NCBI GenBank assembly: GCA_023078685.1
Contig: JALGAS010000001.1
Coordinates: 7,068,001 to 7,132,000 of the forward strand
DNA: 64,000 nucleotides
Direction of reading: 5' to 3'
Source of the DNA: Neopestalotiopsis rosae
Lineage: Eukaryota > Ascomycota > Sordariomycetes > Amphisphaeriales > Sporocadaceae
The notes under the pieces: generated by a model
What the model was told of the DNA's origin: nothing
What the model saw: only the letters and a program-made list of their open reading frames with translations
The model's database searches: none
Position numbers and translations under genes: made by a program
In this document: in pieces, positions 1 through 12,496 of the stretch
How positions within the stretch are numbered: the first letter of the stretch is position 1
Layout of the letters: the number at the start of each line of letters is the position of its first letter

Positions 1-81
1 AAGAGATGAAAGCCAGAGAGAGGCCTGATGTCTAAGATCATGCTCTCTTCAGGTAAACACATTGATTCCGTTTGCTGGTGC

Positions 82-3000
82 TCAAGATCGTGTATTATTC
101 GTGTTTGACCAGTCCTTCACGGATTCAGCAAATCGTATCACCCAAACACGACCCGATCTACAGCCGATTGCAATCGTTGATGTTCTCACTCTTAAGTCTA
201 AAGGGCGATAATCTGGTGGCAACCAGATTAGGTTGTCGCCGTTGTAGACTATCCAAACATTGTTAGCACTAATGCTATATCTACTATAGCTGCTGTCGCC
301 ATCTAACGCAGCTTGTGCCAATAGCGCAGAGTCCATAGGAGATGATTTTAAAGCAATGTCGCCAATATTTCTTGAATGACGAGAGCTATAAGTTGGTTCG
401 TGTAGCTCATCAGACTTAATATCCACTTGCAATGTCTGGAGGCAGACGCCTGACTCGGCGTCCCAAATTTTCACTGTATGATCGATTGAACCAGACGCTA
501 TCCTGCGGCCGTCGATCGAGATCGCCACAGAATAAACCCAGTTTTTATGGCCTTCGAGTGTTTGCAGACAGGTACCCAATTCGACGTCCCAGACCTTGAC
601 CGTTTTATCGCCAGAGCCAGACACTACCTTGCGGCCGTCGGCCGAGATCGCCACGGAACCAACCGAACGGCTATGGCCTTCGAGCGTCTGCAGGCAGGCG
701 CCCGATTCGACGTCCCAGAGCTTGACTGTTTCATCGCCAGAGCCGGACGCTACCTTGCGGCCGTCGGCCGATATCGATAAACAATAAACCGAGTCGCTGT
801 GGTCCTCGAGCGTCTGCGGGCAGGCGCCTAATTCGGCGTCCCATAGCCTGACCGTCCTATCGTCAGAGCCGGACGCTACCCAGCAGCCGTCGGTTGAGAT
901 CGCCGCGGAACAGACAGTACCGGAATGGCCCTCGAGCGTCTGCAGGCAGGCGCCCGATTCGCCGTCCCATAGCCTGACCGTCCTATCGTCAGAGCCGGAC
1001 GCTACCTTGCGGCCGTTGGTTGAGATGGCCACGGACCAAACACGACCCCTATGGCCCTCGAGCGTCTGCAGGCAGGCGCCTAATTCGGCGTCCCATAATT
1101 TAACCGTCCCATCGTCGGAGCCGGACGCTAGCCAGCGGCCGTCGGTCGAGACCGCTACGGACCAAACATGATCGCTATGGCCCTCGAGCGTCTGCAGGCA
1201 GGCGCCTAATTCGGCGTCCCATAATTTAACCGTCCCATCGTCGGAGCCGGACGCCAGCCTGCGGCCGTCGGTTGAGATGGCCACGGACATGACCGAGCCG
1301 GAATGGCCCTCGAGCGTCTGCAGGCAGGCGCCTAATTCGGCGTTCCAGAGTTTGATCGTGTTATCAGAGGAGCCGGACGCCAGCCAGCGGCCGTCGGTCG
1401 AGACCGCTACGGACCTAACATAACCGCTATGGCCCTCGAGCGTCTGCAGGCAGGCGCCTGACTCGATATCCCAGAATTTGATCGTGTTATCAGAGGAGCC
1501 GGACGCCAGCCTGCGGCCGTCGGTTGAGATGGCCACGGAGCTGACCCCATAGGAATGGCCCTCGAGCGTCTGCAGGCAGGCGCCCGACTCGGCGTCCCAT
1601 AGCCTGACCGTCCTATCGGCAGAGCCGGACGCTACCTTGCGGCCGTCGGTTGAGATGGCCACGGACCAAACACGATCCCTATAGCCCTCGAGCGTCTGCA
1701 GGCAGACATTCCAATCCGCCTCAACCTTGGGTGCTAAATCTATCCAACCAGGGGACTCTTTGTGAAATAGCTTTTTGACTAAGCTATTAGTCGGGCTGAA
1801 AATTAGGGCTGACGTATACGTTTGTAGTGGTGCAAGTTCGATGCCTCCTTTTTGTGAAAGAAGAAAACGACGAGCATCCTTAGCGAGATTCTGCAGCTCC
1901 TCGGAAGCAGTGCTAGCCTATACGTTATTAGCCTTCTAACTTGTTATTGTACTTCAATCTAATGCGAGAATTGCAAATTTACTAGGACTTTTTCTAGCTT
2001 TTGTATTTCTTTCACACCTTCCGGGATGCTGTGAAGCAAACTGAGAGCCTCAAGCCAATAAAGGTAATTGGTCTTCAGGAACCTCAGAGTATCGGTAATT
2101 GCTGACTTCCCGTGCATGCCCGTCTGTATTATATCTCCCGAATCTTGGAGATGATCTGCCCAATAGACACAGGAGTATCGCATGCTCGCTAGCGGGTCAG
2201 GAGAAGGGGTCTCGACTTTATCGATAGGATAGCCAGGCTGGCGCAAACCGTAAATATCGCGCTTTAAGGTGCCAAGAAGGTCCAATGAGTCTGCAAAAAT
2301 CTTGAAATGTTGGTTCTCAATACCAGAGCGTAAAATCTTACTTCCTGCTTTCTCCAAAAGAAAATCTTTCGCGGATTGATATACAAAGTAAACAGTGCCC
2401 TCTCGAAGTATAAGAAAGGAACCGCATAATGCGACGATTTCTTGTATCTCATCTTGATCGAGGTCTTCGATAGACCGAATCAGGCCCTTTAGCTCGCTTA
2501 GAGTGACAGGTCGATAAACCAGCAAAACCAAAGCCAGAATCTCGCGACAGATTTCGGCATCCATGGACTCAAAGACATGTTCAATCATCCGCTTATAAAG
2601 CTCGTCGAGCCCTGGAGGGAATGACTTCAACATGTTCTGCGTATGCCTCTCTGCAACCTGAGGACCCTCAAGTTGCTGGCAGACCAAGGCTACCCACAGG
2701 AATGTTCCATTGGCATTGTCAGCTAAGTAGCGTCGCACGGCTTCTTTTGTCTCTTCTTTCTTGTATATCTTGGTTCTTGCGAGCTGTTCCACCCTGTAGT
2801 CGACGAAAAAGTCGACGGCTTTTGTGACAGCATTTTGATTCACCTCAAGCTGAAGCCTGTCCAGATGCTTCGCATTGTTAAGCTTTGCTTCTATGTCCGG
2901 CCAATTACGACTGGACACAATCCATCTGACGGTTGAAGTGTCGATAATAAAATCAATAAGCTGCTCCCTTTCGGTAGTGCACTCATCCAAGGCATCGATG

Positions 3001-4608
3001 ATTATGGTAGCGTTCTTCAGACTTGCATCGTTTAAGATAGCGGTTGCAATTTCTCGAACATCATGCCAAACGTTGGCACCAGCGAATAGCTTCTCACCTT
3101 TTTCATCATACGCTTTTCGTACATGCTGGATAAGCATCTCTTTCTGGCTGACAAGGTGATAGATCAGGCCTCGCAATACAGATGTCGCATTGTTTAATGC
3201 GTCAATAGTGGCTTGGCAGAAGAAATAACACAATGGACTAAATGCGTCCTTCTGCAGCTGATCGATAATGCCGCAAAGAAGCATCGTTTTGCCTTTGCCA
3301 GGATCTCCTTTGATCCAAAGAAGCCGATTGTGCTGATCTTTACGAAATTGGTTGAAGATATCGTGTTGGAGAATCCAGGAATAAGAACCCTCGAGTAGAC
3401 CGCCTTTGGTCTTCTCGATACGCGCCTTGTCGGTACGGGGATCAGTCACGAGAAGGTCACGTAAACACTGCTTGTCTTTGTCATCTTGGTCTCTTCTCTG
3501 TTGTTGCTGAGTTTGATCCTGAATGGCCAATTTTGTTTTTTCTACCTCGGTACTAACTTCTATATATCAGCCAACTTCTTATCATACAGCGGGATGAGCT
3601 TGAGAACCCGCGGTTTTACATACTACCGTCAAGAAGCTCGACCAGCTTTCTTTCTGCCTCTATCTTGTTCGGTGCCACTTTGCGGAGCAGATCCTTTGCG
3701 TAAGCGGCTGCTGCCATAGCTGCATAACCTTGCCAGACCTTGTTTTTGTGTGTATCTGAATAGTCACAAATCCCGCGGACAACAATACACGGGAATTGAT
3801 TCATCAGTCCAGCAGCTTCCATCTCGAAACATAGGACATCATGCTCGGCCGAGAGTTTGTCGCGCAGGTTCGCATCCTTCATGAGCTGATTTGCTGAAGC
3901 AATGGTTCCATAGTGGATAGTTGGACTGTCTTGCTTTTCGGATCGTCCAGGCCTCCCAGATACCTGCGTTGTGTCACACATGGCCGAACATTCTTCTTCC
4001 TTCGTGCCAGCATGTAAATATGACGAAACATATAGCTTGTCTGTGCTGGGATCTGGTTTTGTATAATCTTGCTGCAGCCTCCAATTGTTTGAGAGTACAT
4101 CCGCGATCGTCTTTTCGATATCGTGGCCACGGCGCTTATATTGGGCTTTGAGGTTGGCTATAGCCGCCAAGATGAACTGGGGCGGTTGATTGAGATGCGA
4201 AGTCACGACGAATTCCGAATTTTGGATAGTCTTGCCATAGTCGTACTGGAATACGCCGCCGCTACCGGGACCTGGCGAGCTGACGACGATGTCACCTAGA
4301 CGAACATCATGATTTGCGCTTGGCGCACCGCCGCCAATGCCAACCATAAGACCGATTCTTATGTTGGGAAAGCTGCGAACCATGTCCCGAGCCACCGTTG
4401 CAGCCGTAACCAATCCGTATTGCCCATTGGGAAGTGCAGCGATAACAACATTGTGCTTGCCGATTCGGCCGAGAACGTACGAGTTGTTGTCGTTTACGGG
4501 CAAGTATTCGGGTTCGTCATGCTCTTCGTCGAGGAATGAGGCTGCGGCGACAAGCTCGGTTTCGACAGCGCATATCCAGCCGACTGTGTAGAGGTTGGGA
4601 TCTGACAT
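82..4608 (-). CDS. PNP_UDP-NACHT-WD40 NLR-type receptor (three exons)
   Basis: Intact fungal STAND/NLR gene. Exon 1 (4608-3624) encodes a PNP_UDP nucleoside-phosphorylase-like domain with VGIGGG, RLGDIVVSSP, CFEMEAAGLMN and the RGICDYSD acid motif. Intron 1 (about 3623-3560) has a GTATGT donor and is phase 1. Exon 2 (3559-1983) encodes NACHT, with P-loop GDPGKGKT near residue 412, Walker B IIIDALDEC near 514 and then the winged-helix/helical region. Intron 2 (1982-1918) has donor GTAAAT and acceptor CGTATAG. Exon 3 (1917-82) has a linker, ten WD40 repeats (about residues 924-1344) opening CLQTLEGH and containing ASGS-D-TVKLWD, and a C-terminal module ending near RVWVIRF. The predicted protein is about 1465 aa. 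The exon 1 start matches the paralogue at 26961. By family knowledge, NACHT oligomerises on ligand recognition by the repeats and the N-terminal domain acts as effector. The PNP enzyme activity and the ligand are unknown. Architecture is secure; splice sites were inferred by eye and by comparison with paralogues. Confidence 0.88.
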
Positions 4609-4689
4609 GTTGGCACGCGGTATCGATGCGCAGATTCAAGCGTTATGGCGCGAGATGTTCGATTAGCCTTTCCGCGTAGAAATCTGGAA

Positions 4690-5500
4690 GAACTTTTGAT
4701 AAATGTAGGCTTGGTGATTGATTGAAGCGAGAGATTCGGAGATACCTTCTTGACGCCCGAGGCGTTCCAGAGCCTTGTCAGGCTGTACGCCTTGATGGCG
4801 ATGCTGCAGCTACATGCTGACCTGCATGGCTCTCGAGCACTGAAAAAGCCTTACAGGGGGTGAACATGCACCGAGCTGCAACATCGACGATCCAGATACG
4901 GTTCTAGCCCACCATCTCTTTGGAGTTTTGCTATGATAACTGAACTCGATGGCTGATCTTTTGGGGCACGCATGATATTGGGAATTTTCGAGCCATTGCG
5001 CCACAATCTGGCCTTTCGTTGTTATGTCTATTTAGCGATGCATAGATCGCGAAGATCTCAAAACGTCTTAAATAGTAATTTCACGTTTGTCGCAACAGCC
5101 GTGCTGCATTTTTAAGCAAATACAACTCGATTGGCTGTCGCAAGCAGTGTCCAAACCCCGCTTCTCTGCCAAAAAGTTAGCGACCGCATGCAGAATGGCC
5201 AGATCTATGCCCCAAAGAGCTAGACCCGGCCGTGCCCCCTACCACCCCACTCCAATTCAATTCAATTTTACACTTCTGTCCTATGCCACGATTACTGATT
5301 CGAACACGCAAAAGAACCATTCAATGATACAGTACCCTAGACAACAGAGACTTAGAAGACTTGCACAGTCATCAATTCGTCACCGATCCGACTACTGGGT
5401 AGGCGGTCATAGGACATGTCTACCTGGTGAAAGTGGCCCGTTTTCGTTATAGCCTGTGACACGGAAACCTATAGCTCTTGCACCGCGCTAGTGATGGGGC
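4690..5500. repeat. Inter-NLR spacer repeat, copy A
   Basis: Sequence directly upstream of the first NLR gene recurs at about 20950, 27110, 35040, 45640 and 61905. The best preserved core is at 5376-5500 and contains ATTCGTCACCGATC and TACCTGGTGAAAGTGGCCCG. An outer block (4745-5060) is shared with copies B and C. Reading frames are not maintained consistently between copies, so I treat it as a duplicated promoter/spacer. A decayed short gene is not excluded. Confidence 0.7.
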
Positions 5501-6392
5501 AGCTTTCCGTACATAACGCTACGTATTTGAGAGAGGAATACGGGCATGGAAGCGTTATATGACAATTCTTAATACGCTCGCTAATGGTTAGCTTCGATCC
5601 AATAGAATCCGAGAACGTAGCCGTTACCCATAGCATGGTCTATTGGTACAGCCTGGGCATCGAAATCGGTATCCCGAACACAGCTGAACGTCAAGCGCTG
5701 GTTTCCCAGGTCCGTATAGCCATTCTGGCCACCTGCTTAAGGGCATGCTTATTGTTCATGTGATGAATGCGCGGGAAACGGCCCCCTGTAGTCTTCACCA
5801 TATCGGGGAGCGTGCTAAACACGAAGTGCTCGATATTGCATTCCGTTGTAGCATCAATACACCCTGCCAGTTAAATGCAACAATATGCGTCAGGCCCGAT
5901 CTTAGCAGCACCTGCCGCCCGCTGGCGATGCATTTCGGAAGCACCGGCAGCTGGGTGACGTTTTAGTGAATAAATGCACCGTATCCAGTCGAAAGTGACC
6001 GAGTTCCAGGATTAGTTCCAAGGCACAAGTCCCACGGAGTGCGTTTATAATTTTATTTTCCCACCCTGCAATGGTGCATTTTAGAACAAGAAGATGGCAT
6101 TTTGACCAATATTAATGCGGCATGTGATGCTCTATCATTTAGCGTAATTATATATTAAAGCACCAAGCCTAATAGGAATTAGGAGTATATCACTAAGCAT
6201 GGAATAAATCAAATATATACTGATTCAGAAACAGAAGACGAGATTGCACCTTTAGCAGATCTGGCAAATCGTGAACCAGCATTATATGCCAGAGAAATGC
6301 CATCATTGAGCTTTCATCGTTTCCTAGTCTCACTTTCATATCAAACTTAGATAGACTATTCTGCACTCGTTGGTCGGACCTAAGCGGATCAT
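5501..6392. other. Intergenic, no gene recognised
   Basis: No conserved coding frame was found. The left part continues weakly into the spacer repeat. The right part (from about 6340) matches the 3' flank of the intact ANK receptor gene near 22745, so it is probably the terminator region of the neighbouring pseudogene. Confidence 0.5.
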
Positions 6393-9300
6393 CTTTACAT
6401 ACACGGCTTTTTTATAATTAACTCCTGGCCAGGCTTAGTATGCTTTCGCTTATTGGATTGCCTCTGTGTCCCCACGCTTGACTTCTTTTGATCGCCGTTA
6501 ATGGCAAAAAACGGAGGTACTGACCCTTAAAGGTTGGTATTATTATGAGCTTTTTTGGCGGCGTTAAGCAGCCGGACGATCTCCCGGTGTCCTCTATTTA
6601 AAGCTGCTTCTAAAGCGTTACCGAAACACCCGGCCTCGGCATTAATATCGGCTCCGTTATTTAGCAGCAGCTGCATAATTCCCTGGTATCCTCTAAATAA
6701 AGCAGCCTGTAAAGCATTGCGGTATCTTCCGCCCTGGGCATTAACGTTGGCGCCTTTATCGAGTAGGAATTGGACCATTTCCTGATGTCCTTCAAATGAA
6801 GCACCCTGCAGAGCGTTGCCGCCCTGGGCATTGACGTCGGCGCCTTTATCGAGTAGGATTTGGACGATTTCCTGGTGTCCTTTAAATGAAGCAGCGTATA
6901 AAGCGTTATCGACGTCGGCGCATTCTTCGTCGTCGGTGCATTCTTCGTCGTTAGTGCATTCTTCGTCGTCGGCGCATTCTTTAATCTCGTCGTTAACGTC
7001 TGCCCCGTTATCGAGTAGCAATCGAACGATTTCCAGGTGTCCTTCCGATAAAGCAGCGTAAAAAGCGTTACCGCCGTGGGCATTAACGTCGGCGCCTTTA
7101 TCGAGTAGGATTTGGACGATTTCCTGGTGTCCTTTAGATGAAGCAGCGTATAAAGCGTTATCGACGTCGGCGCATTCTTCGTCGTCGGTGCATTCTTCGT
7201 CGTCAGTGCATTCTCCACTCTTGGCGTTGACGTCTGCCCCGTTTTCGAGTAGCAGTCGGACGATTTCTTGGTGTCCTTCCGATGACGCAGCGCAAAGAGC
7301 GTTGCCGTACTCTCCACCTTGAGCCTTGACGTCTGCCCCGTTTTCGAGTAGCAGTCGGACGACTTTTTGGTGTCCTTCCGATGACGCAGCGTAAAGAGCG
7401 TTGCCGTATTCTCCACCTTGAGCATTGACGTCTGCTCCCTGGCTCAGCAGGAATTTTACGATTCCCTGGTGTCCTTCTGTGGAAGCAAATTATAGAGCGC
7501 TGCCGCCAGATCTATATTAGGCATGAATATCAGCCCCTTTCTCGAGCAAAAATTTGACAATTCCCTGGTGTCCTTCAGATGAAGCAACCTATAAAGGGTT
7601 GCCATAAAATACCGCGGCATAAACGTCGGCTCCTTTATCGACTAGAATTTGGATAATTCTCTAGTATCCTCCCTCTAAAGCAGTATAGAGAGCGTTATCG
7701 TAGTGTCCGCCCTAAGCATTAACGTCGGCCCCTTTATCAACCAGAATTTGCACGATCTCCTAGTGTCCTCCAACTAAAGCTGCCTGGAGAGCGTTGCCGT
7801 ATATTCCGCCTTGGGCATTAACGACGGCCCCTTTATCGAATAGTAACTGCGCGAGTTCCCGGTGTCCTCCAATTAAAGCTGCCTGTAGAGCGTTGCCGTA
7901 GTGTCCGCCCTGGATATTAACGTCGGCCCCTTTATCGAGTAGCAGCTTCACGATCTCCCGGTGGCCTCCGTATAAAGCGGCCTGGAGAGCGTTGCCGTAT
8001 CGTCCGCCCTGCGCATTGACGTCGGCACTTCTGTCGAGCAGCAGCTGCACAATCTCCCGGTGCCCTTCTTGTGAAGCGGCCTATAGAGCGTTGCTATAGA
8101 ATCCACCCTGTGTATTAATAACGGCCCCGTTATCGAGCAGCAGCTTCACGATCTCCCGGTGGCCTCCGTATGAAGCGGCCTGGAGAGCGTTGCCGTATCG
8201 TCCGCCCTGCGCATTGACGTCGGCACTTCTGTCGAGCAGCAGCTGCATAATCTCCCGGTGCCCTTCTTGTAAAGCGGCCTGTAGAGCGTTGCTATAGAAT
8301 CCACCCTATGTATTAACAACGGCCCCGTTGTCGAGCAGCAGCTTCACGATCTCCCGGTGGCCTCCCTCTAAAGCGGCCTATAGAGCATTGCCGTAGAATC
8401 CGCCCTGGGCGTTAATATCTACTTCCTTTATCTCGAGAAGCATCTTGGCCACTTCGGTATATCCATTTTCGGCTGCCCACAATAGCGGTGTTCGACCGAT
8501 ACTATCTTTTGCATCCTGGTTCTTCTTATTCCATACTGCGCGTAAAATATTTCCAAGCCCAAAAATGGCTACAAGGTGTGTTACCTCCACCCCACTAGGC
8601 GCTCTTTGGCTATATCCCGAATACCGCCACTTCGTACTAGTATCAATAAAATATGCTTGAACTAAGGCATCGATCTGCGCAGGCTTTCCAAAAAACCCAG
8701 GAACTTCCTCATATCTAAAAAGGGCTCGTGCATAGTAACCCCAATAAAAAGCCGCGTATCCAAAAAATCGATGTTCCTTGAGACGGTCCTCATACTCCTA
8801 ATCGCTCTAACAGCGCCCATCAGCAAAAGCATCGAATAAGAGATACGTAGTGCAGGTTACTGCCAAAGTCGAATGTGCTGCAGGAAACCATCTGCCTTGC
8901 GTGCTTTCAAAGTACTTTTGTATTATATAATGTACTAATCGGACAACGCTGCTCGCTTCATCGATTGTCACCAATCCTGCACAGGCGGAAACCATATCAT
9001 GGACCTGCGTAATATTATCCTTATCCAGTTTTGTCTCACCAATTTTGACCGCAAGCGCATGCTGCAGCTCTGTTTTAGTGAGTGGTCGTTGTGCGCATGT
9101 GATCCACACCAGCACTTGTTTCGCAAGCTCGACTTGCCCTTTGAGCTGGCCTTCAATTCGTTGCATTGCACCATCGTACGCTACTGTGTAGCTTTTTGAG
9201 CCGCTTCCCAGATCCTTCAATGCCTTCCGTACGGCTGTAGGATTATACTTATCCATGAGTGTATCACAGTAGAGCTTGGCAAGCAGAAACCTAATTAATT

Positions 9301-11778
9301 AGTATAGGTTAGTTGGCAGATATATTCGTAATAGACTTACATTCCGTCCACTATCTGACTAATAGTCTATGTGATCTCATCTGGCAACCCGTCCGTCTCT
9401 GCAACAAATTTGGGGAAACGTGATACGGCGCCTTTCAGATATATTCCTATATCTTCTTCACTGGCTCGTATCTCAATTATCAAGCTACTTGAGAATTCCT
9501 TCTTAATGTCAGGCATATGCCGAGACGTCGCAAAGACGCTTACGCGTAGCTGAGTCTAAATGTTACGAACATGCACCCTTGCAGAAGGACAAACAACTGT
9601 GTTGGCGCTTAAGAAGGTATGCTGCGGGGCAGTGACCACGGCCCTGGCCAAAAGACCCAGCCACCCCCGCCAGCTGTCAACAAGTGTTGACAGGATCATG
9701 GCCTTGGCAATGATCCATTGGCATGGATCACAAGGATCATTGTGATCCATAAGATCCAAGAACAAAGGGGGATCATACTTGTTGGTATGATCCAAGCAAA
9801 CATCAGTGAGGGAATGAATGGATATATTAGGGAGGGATTTCCTACGGTTACATAGACAGTCATTACCTCAGTGATCAATCTAAGCATCTATCTTACCCAT
9901 AGGTGAAGCATTCAATACGCTTTGACGACTACACTTGTGAATCATTTCAGGACCACCATCTTCAGTTACTCATTGCTCAGTTCAGTATCTTGGCTAGCGT
10001 TCCCTGTTAGCATAAACCCCCAACACCTCTTATACTCAGGTTTATTCTAGAAACCCGTAGTATAGTCGTTACACTAAAGGCTAAAGAGTTGGTGAAGAAA
10101 TCGTGTTCTGCATTTGTCTACGACCTGGCATTCATCCAGCGCATCGACGACGATGAAAACCCTGGAGAATGTCTCGATTGTAGTCCGAAATGCCGTTGAG
10201 ATCTCTTCTAGAGTCGGTGTGGTTCGTTTCTTCGCATATTTTCTATGGAGCTTCGATAGAATCACTGGTAGTGAGGGACTGTTATTGGCCAGCTGTTTGA
10301 GCAGGCTAGACATAAGATGTTCAAGTTTCTGCTCAGCATGACGATTGAAATTGGAGTAGATGTAGACCACAGCAGTGGTGAGATCGGTAGAAAAGCGACT
10401 CTCAAGGTCGTCAATGACGATAGACGAGAGAATTGTCTTGCCAGCTCCAGGTATGCCAGGACAAAATAGTCTTTGTCCAGGCTTATCTACCCATCTTTGG
10501 TATATGTCGCAGTTAAGAAGCCACTGCCCTGTGCCAGGCTGTCGTCTTCGTAGATAGTCGGAATGCTGCGGGCCGTAGTCGACAGGCGTGAGCCAATTGA
10601 GTATCTCCTGATTCTGCTTTATCGTATGTGTCTCTTTCGCTGTTATTTGGGTCTTATGAACTATTCGACGGATTTTATTGACTGCAAGACTCTTCTAGTG
10701 AGCATAACAGTTAAGATGCATCGATAGGCAATAATGCAAATTGTGGTAACTAACCCTTATTCACCAATTCCCTCATCCGCGGCGCTTCCGTCACCTCATC
10801 GCCAGGCACCTTAAGAAGGGCAGCCTTGCAGTAGGCTGCCGCGGCCGCTGCCGCATAATAGTGCCACTCATCGTGCTTATAGGTATCGGCATAATCGCTA
10901 ATGCCCCGAATTACAAGGCATGGAAGCTCGTCCATAATCCCCGCCGCCTCCATCTCGAAGCATATCGCGCTCTCGTATCCTCGACGGAGCTGTTTACGGT
11001 CCGTGGGATTTTTGATTACGCCACCGCCTGACAGAATAAGCCCACGGTATGTGACAGGCTGGTCTGGGTGTTCGCGCGGCGGGCGGGGCACCACTCTCTT
11101 GTCGTCCGAAGCCAGACACGCGCTGTAATCGGAACCTTCCTGCACGTGGGGAAACGTGTTATTAAATAGGGTGTCCTCACTATCAGGCCTTTCGAACTGT
11201 TTCTTTCGCTTGATAATTTGTCGCAAGGGCTTCCGGATGGGAAATTTGCCCCGGTACTCCTTATTTTCCAGCGCGAGGACAGCACTGCTTAAGATCCGTG
11301 GTTGCTTATTCAAGGAGCCCTTCCGTATAAACCTCTCAGCCTCGTACTTTCCAAAATCGTACTAGATAACTCCAGGGTGGTCGTCGCGAGGCAAGCTGAT
11401 GGCAATGTCGCCCAGGCGAATGTTACGCTTCTTGTTGGGAATCCCTGCGCCGATGCCCACTATCAGGGCGAGGCGCACATTAAGAAATTGCTGATTAATA
11501 TATGCGGCGCACTGGGCAGCGTTAACCGGACCCATGTCGATCGGTCGGGCGATGACCATATGGTGTTCGCCGATGCGGCCGAAGGTGTAGATGTAGCTTT
11601 GTTTGCCGGAGACTCTGTAGGTAAACTCTTAATCTAGCGTAAACCAGACAGCGGTAGATTCTTAAACCAGAGCGCAAAAGATAGCGACTTTAATATCGTC
11701 TGGGGCAATTTCTTTAAGCACTTCGTCTTCAGACTCGTCTGACTCCTCGTGTGGTACGTGCTTGCTAGGCGGACCCAT
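6393..11778 (-). pseudogene. PNP_UDP-NACHT-ankyrin NLR pseudogene, split by a solo LTR
   Basis: The layout matches the intact gene at 22786-26961. The PNP part (11778-10755) starts at an ATG and keeps VGIGAG, RLGDIAIS, CFEMEAAGIMD and RGISDYAD, but carries TAA, TAA and a TAG in place of Gln before YDFGK. An intron with GTTAGT donor (10754-10682) follows. The NACHT part has P-loop GIPGAGKT and Walker B VVDALDEC. A 513-bp LTR (9561-10073) interrupts it, and the frame resumes with VFATSR. A second intron (9340-9291) and the winged-helix segment (9290-8800) follow, then about 20 ankyrin repeats of 99 bp in various states to about 6527. The C-terminal tail decays to about 6393. More than a dozen in-frame stops are visible, mostly CAG to TAG (for example TAG codons near 8800 and TAG in NALQ-type positions of the repeats), plus frameshifts between 6.5 and 7.5 kb. 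It cannot encode a full receptor. Confidence 0.85.
9561..10073. mobile_element. Solo LTR of the Ty3/gypsy family at 11926-19600
   Basis: The 513-bp sequence starts TGTTACGA and ends TCGTTACA. It matches both LTRs of the complete element except for one extra G in a G run near 9770. It is flanked by 5-bp direct repeats CTAAA (9556-9560 and 10074-10078), which shows a true insertion followed by LTR-LTR recombination. It lies inside the NACHT region of the PNP-NACHT-ANK pseudogene. Removing it with one CTAAA restores colinearity, although a TAG stop is already present at the target site. Confidence 0.95.
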
Positions 11779-11925
11779 CGTGAACGTTAATGCGAGAATA
11801 AGCTAATAGCCGTATTTTTAAACATAACCAGAAAGAGTCGCTTTAAAAAAGGGAAAATTAAATGGAGGGGGAAGCAATAGGAGCGAAAATAGAGATATAT
11901 GTATATATACATATATATACAATGA

Positions 11926-12437
11926 TGTTACGAACATGCACCCTTGCAGAAGGACAAACAACTGTGTTGGCGCTTAAGAAGGTATGCTGCGGGGCAGTGA
12001 CCACGGCCCTGGCCAAAAGACCCAGCCACCCCCGCCAGCTGTCAACAAGTGTTGACAGGATCATGGCCTTGGCAATGATCCATTGGCATGGATCACAAGG
12101 ATCATTGTGATCCATAAGATCCAAGAACAAAGGGGATCATACTTGTTGGTATGATCCAAGCAAACATCAGTGAGGGAATGAATGGATATATTAGGGAGGG
12201 ATTTCCTACGGTTACATAGACAGTCATTACCTCAGTGATCAATCTAAGCATCTATCTTACCCATAGGTGAAGCATTCAATACGCTTTGACGACTACACTT
12301 GTGAATCATTTCAGGACCACCATCTTCAGTTACTCATTGCTCAGTTCAGTATCTTGGCTAGCGTTCCCTGTTAGCATAAACCCCCAACACCTCTTATACT
12401 CAGGTTTATTCTAGAAACCCGTAGTATAGTCGTTACA
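11926..12437 (+). repeat. 5' long terminal repeat
   Basis: 512 bp, TG...CA ended, with short imperfect terminal inverted repeats (TGTTACGA/TCGTTACA). It contains a cluster of GATC-centred palindromes (about 12058-12150) that could fold. The left flank is AATGA. Confidence 0.95.
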
Positions 12438-12496
12438 TTTTGATCACTCTTGTTCAGGTACGTTCCCCCAGAAACTAACTGAGCAATATCGGCAGA

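Noticed and set aside
6661..7425. 254-codon minus-strand frame in the ANK pseudogene
   Set aside because: Shadow frame of the ankyrin repeats with a biased Thr/Lys/Ser composition; no ankyrin consensus.
12438..12455. tRNA primer-binding site after the 5' LTR
   Set aside because: The sequence does not begin with TGG and I could not match it to a tRNA 3' end with confidence; self-priming is possible but not shown.
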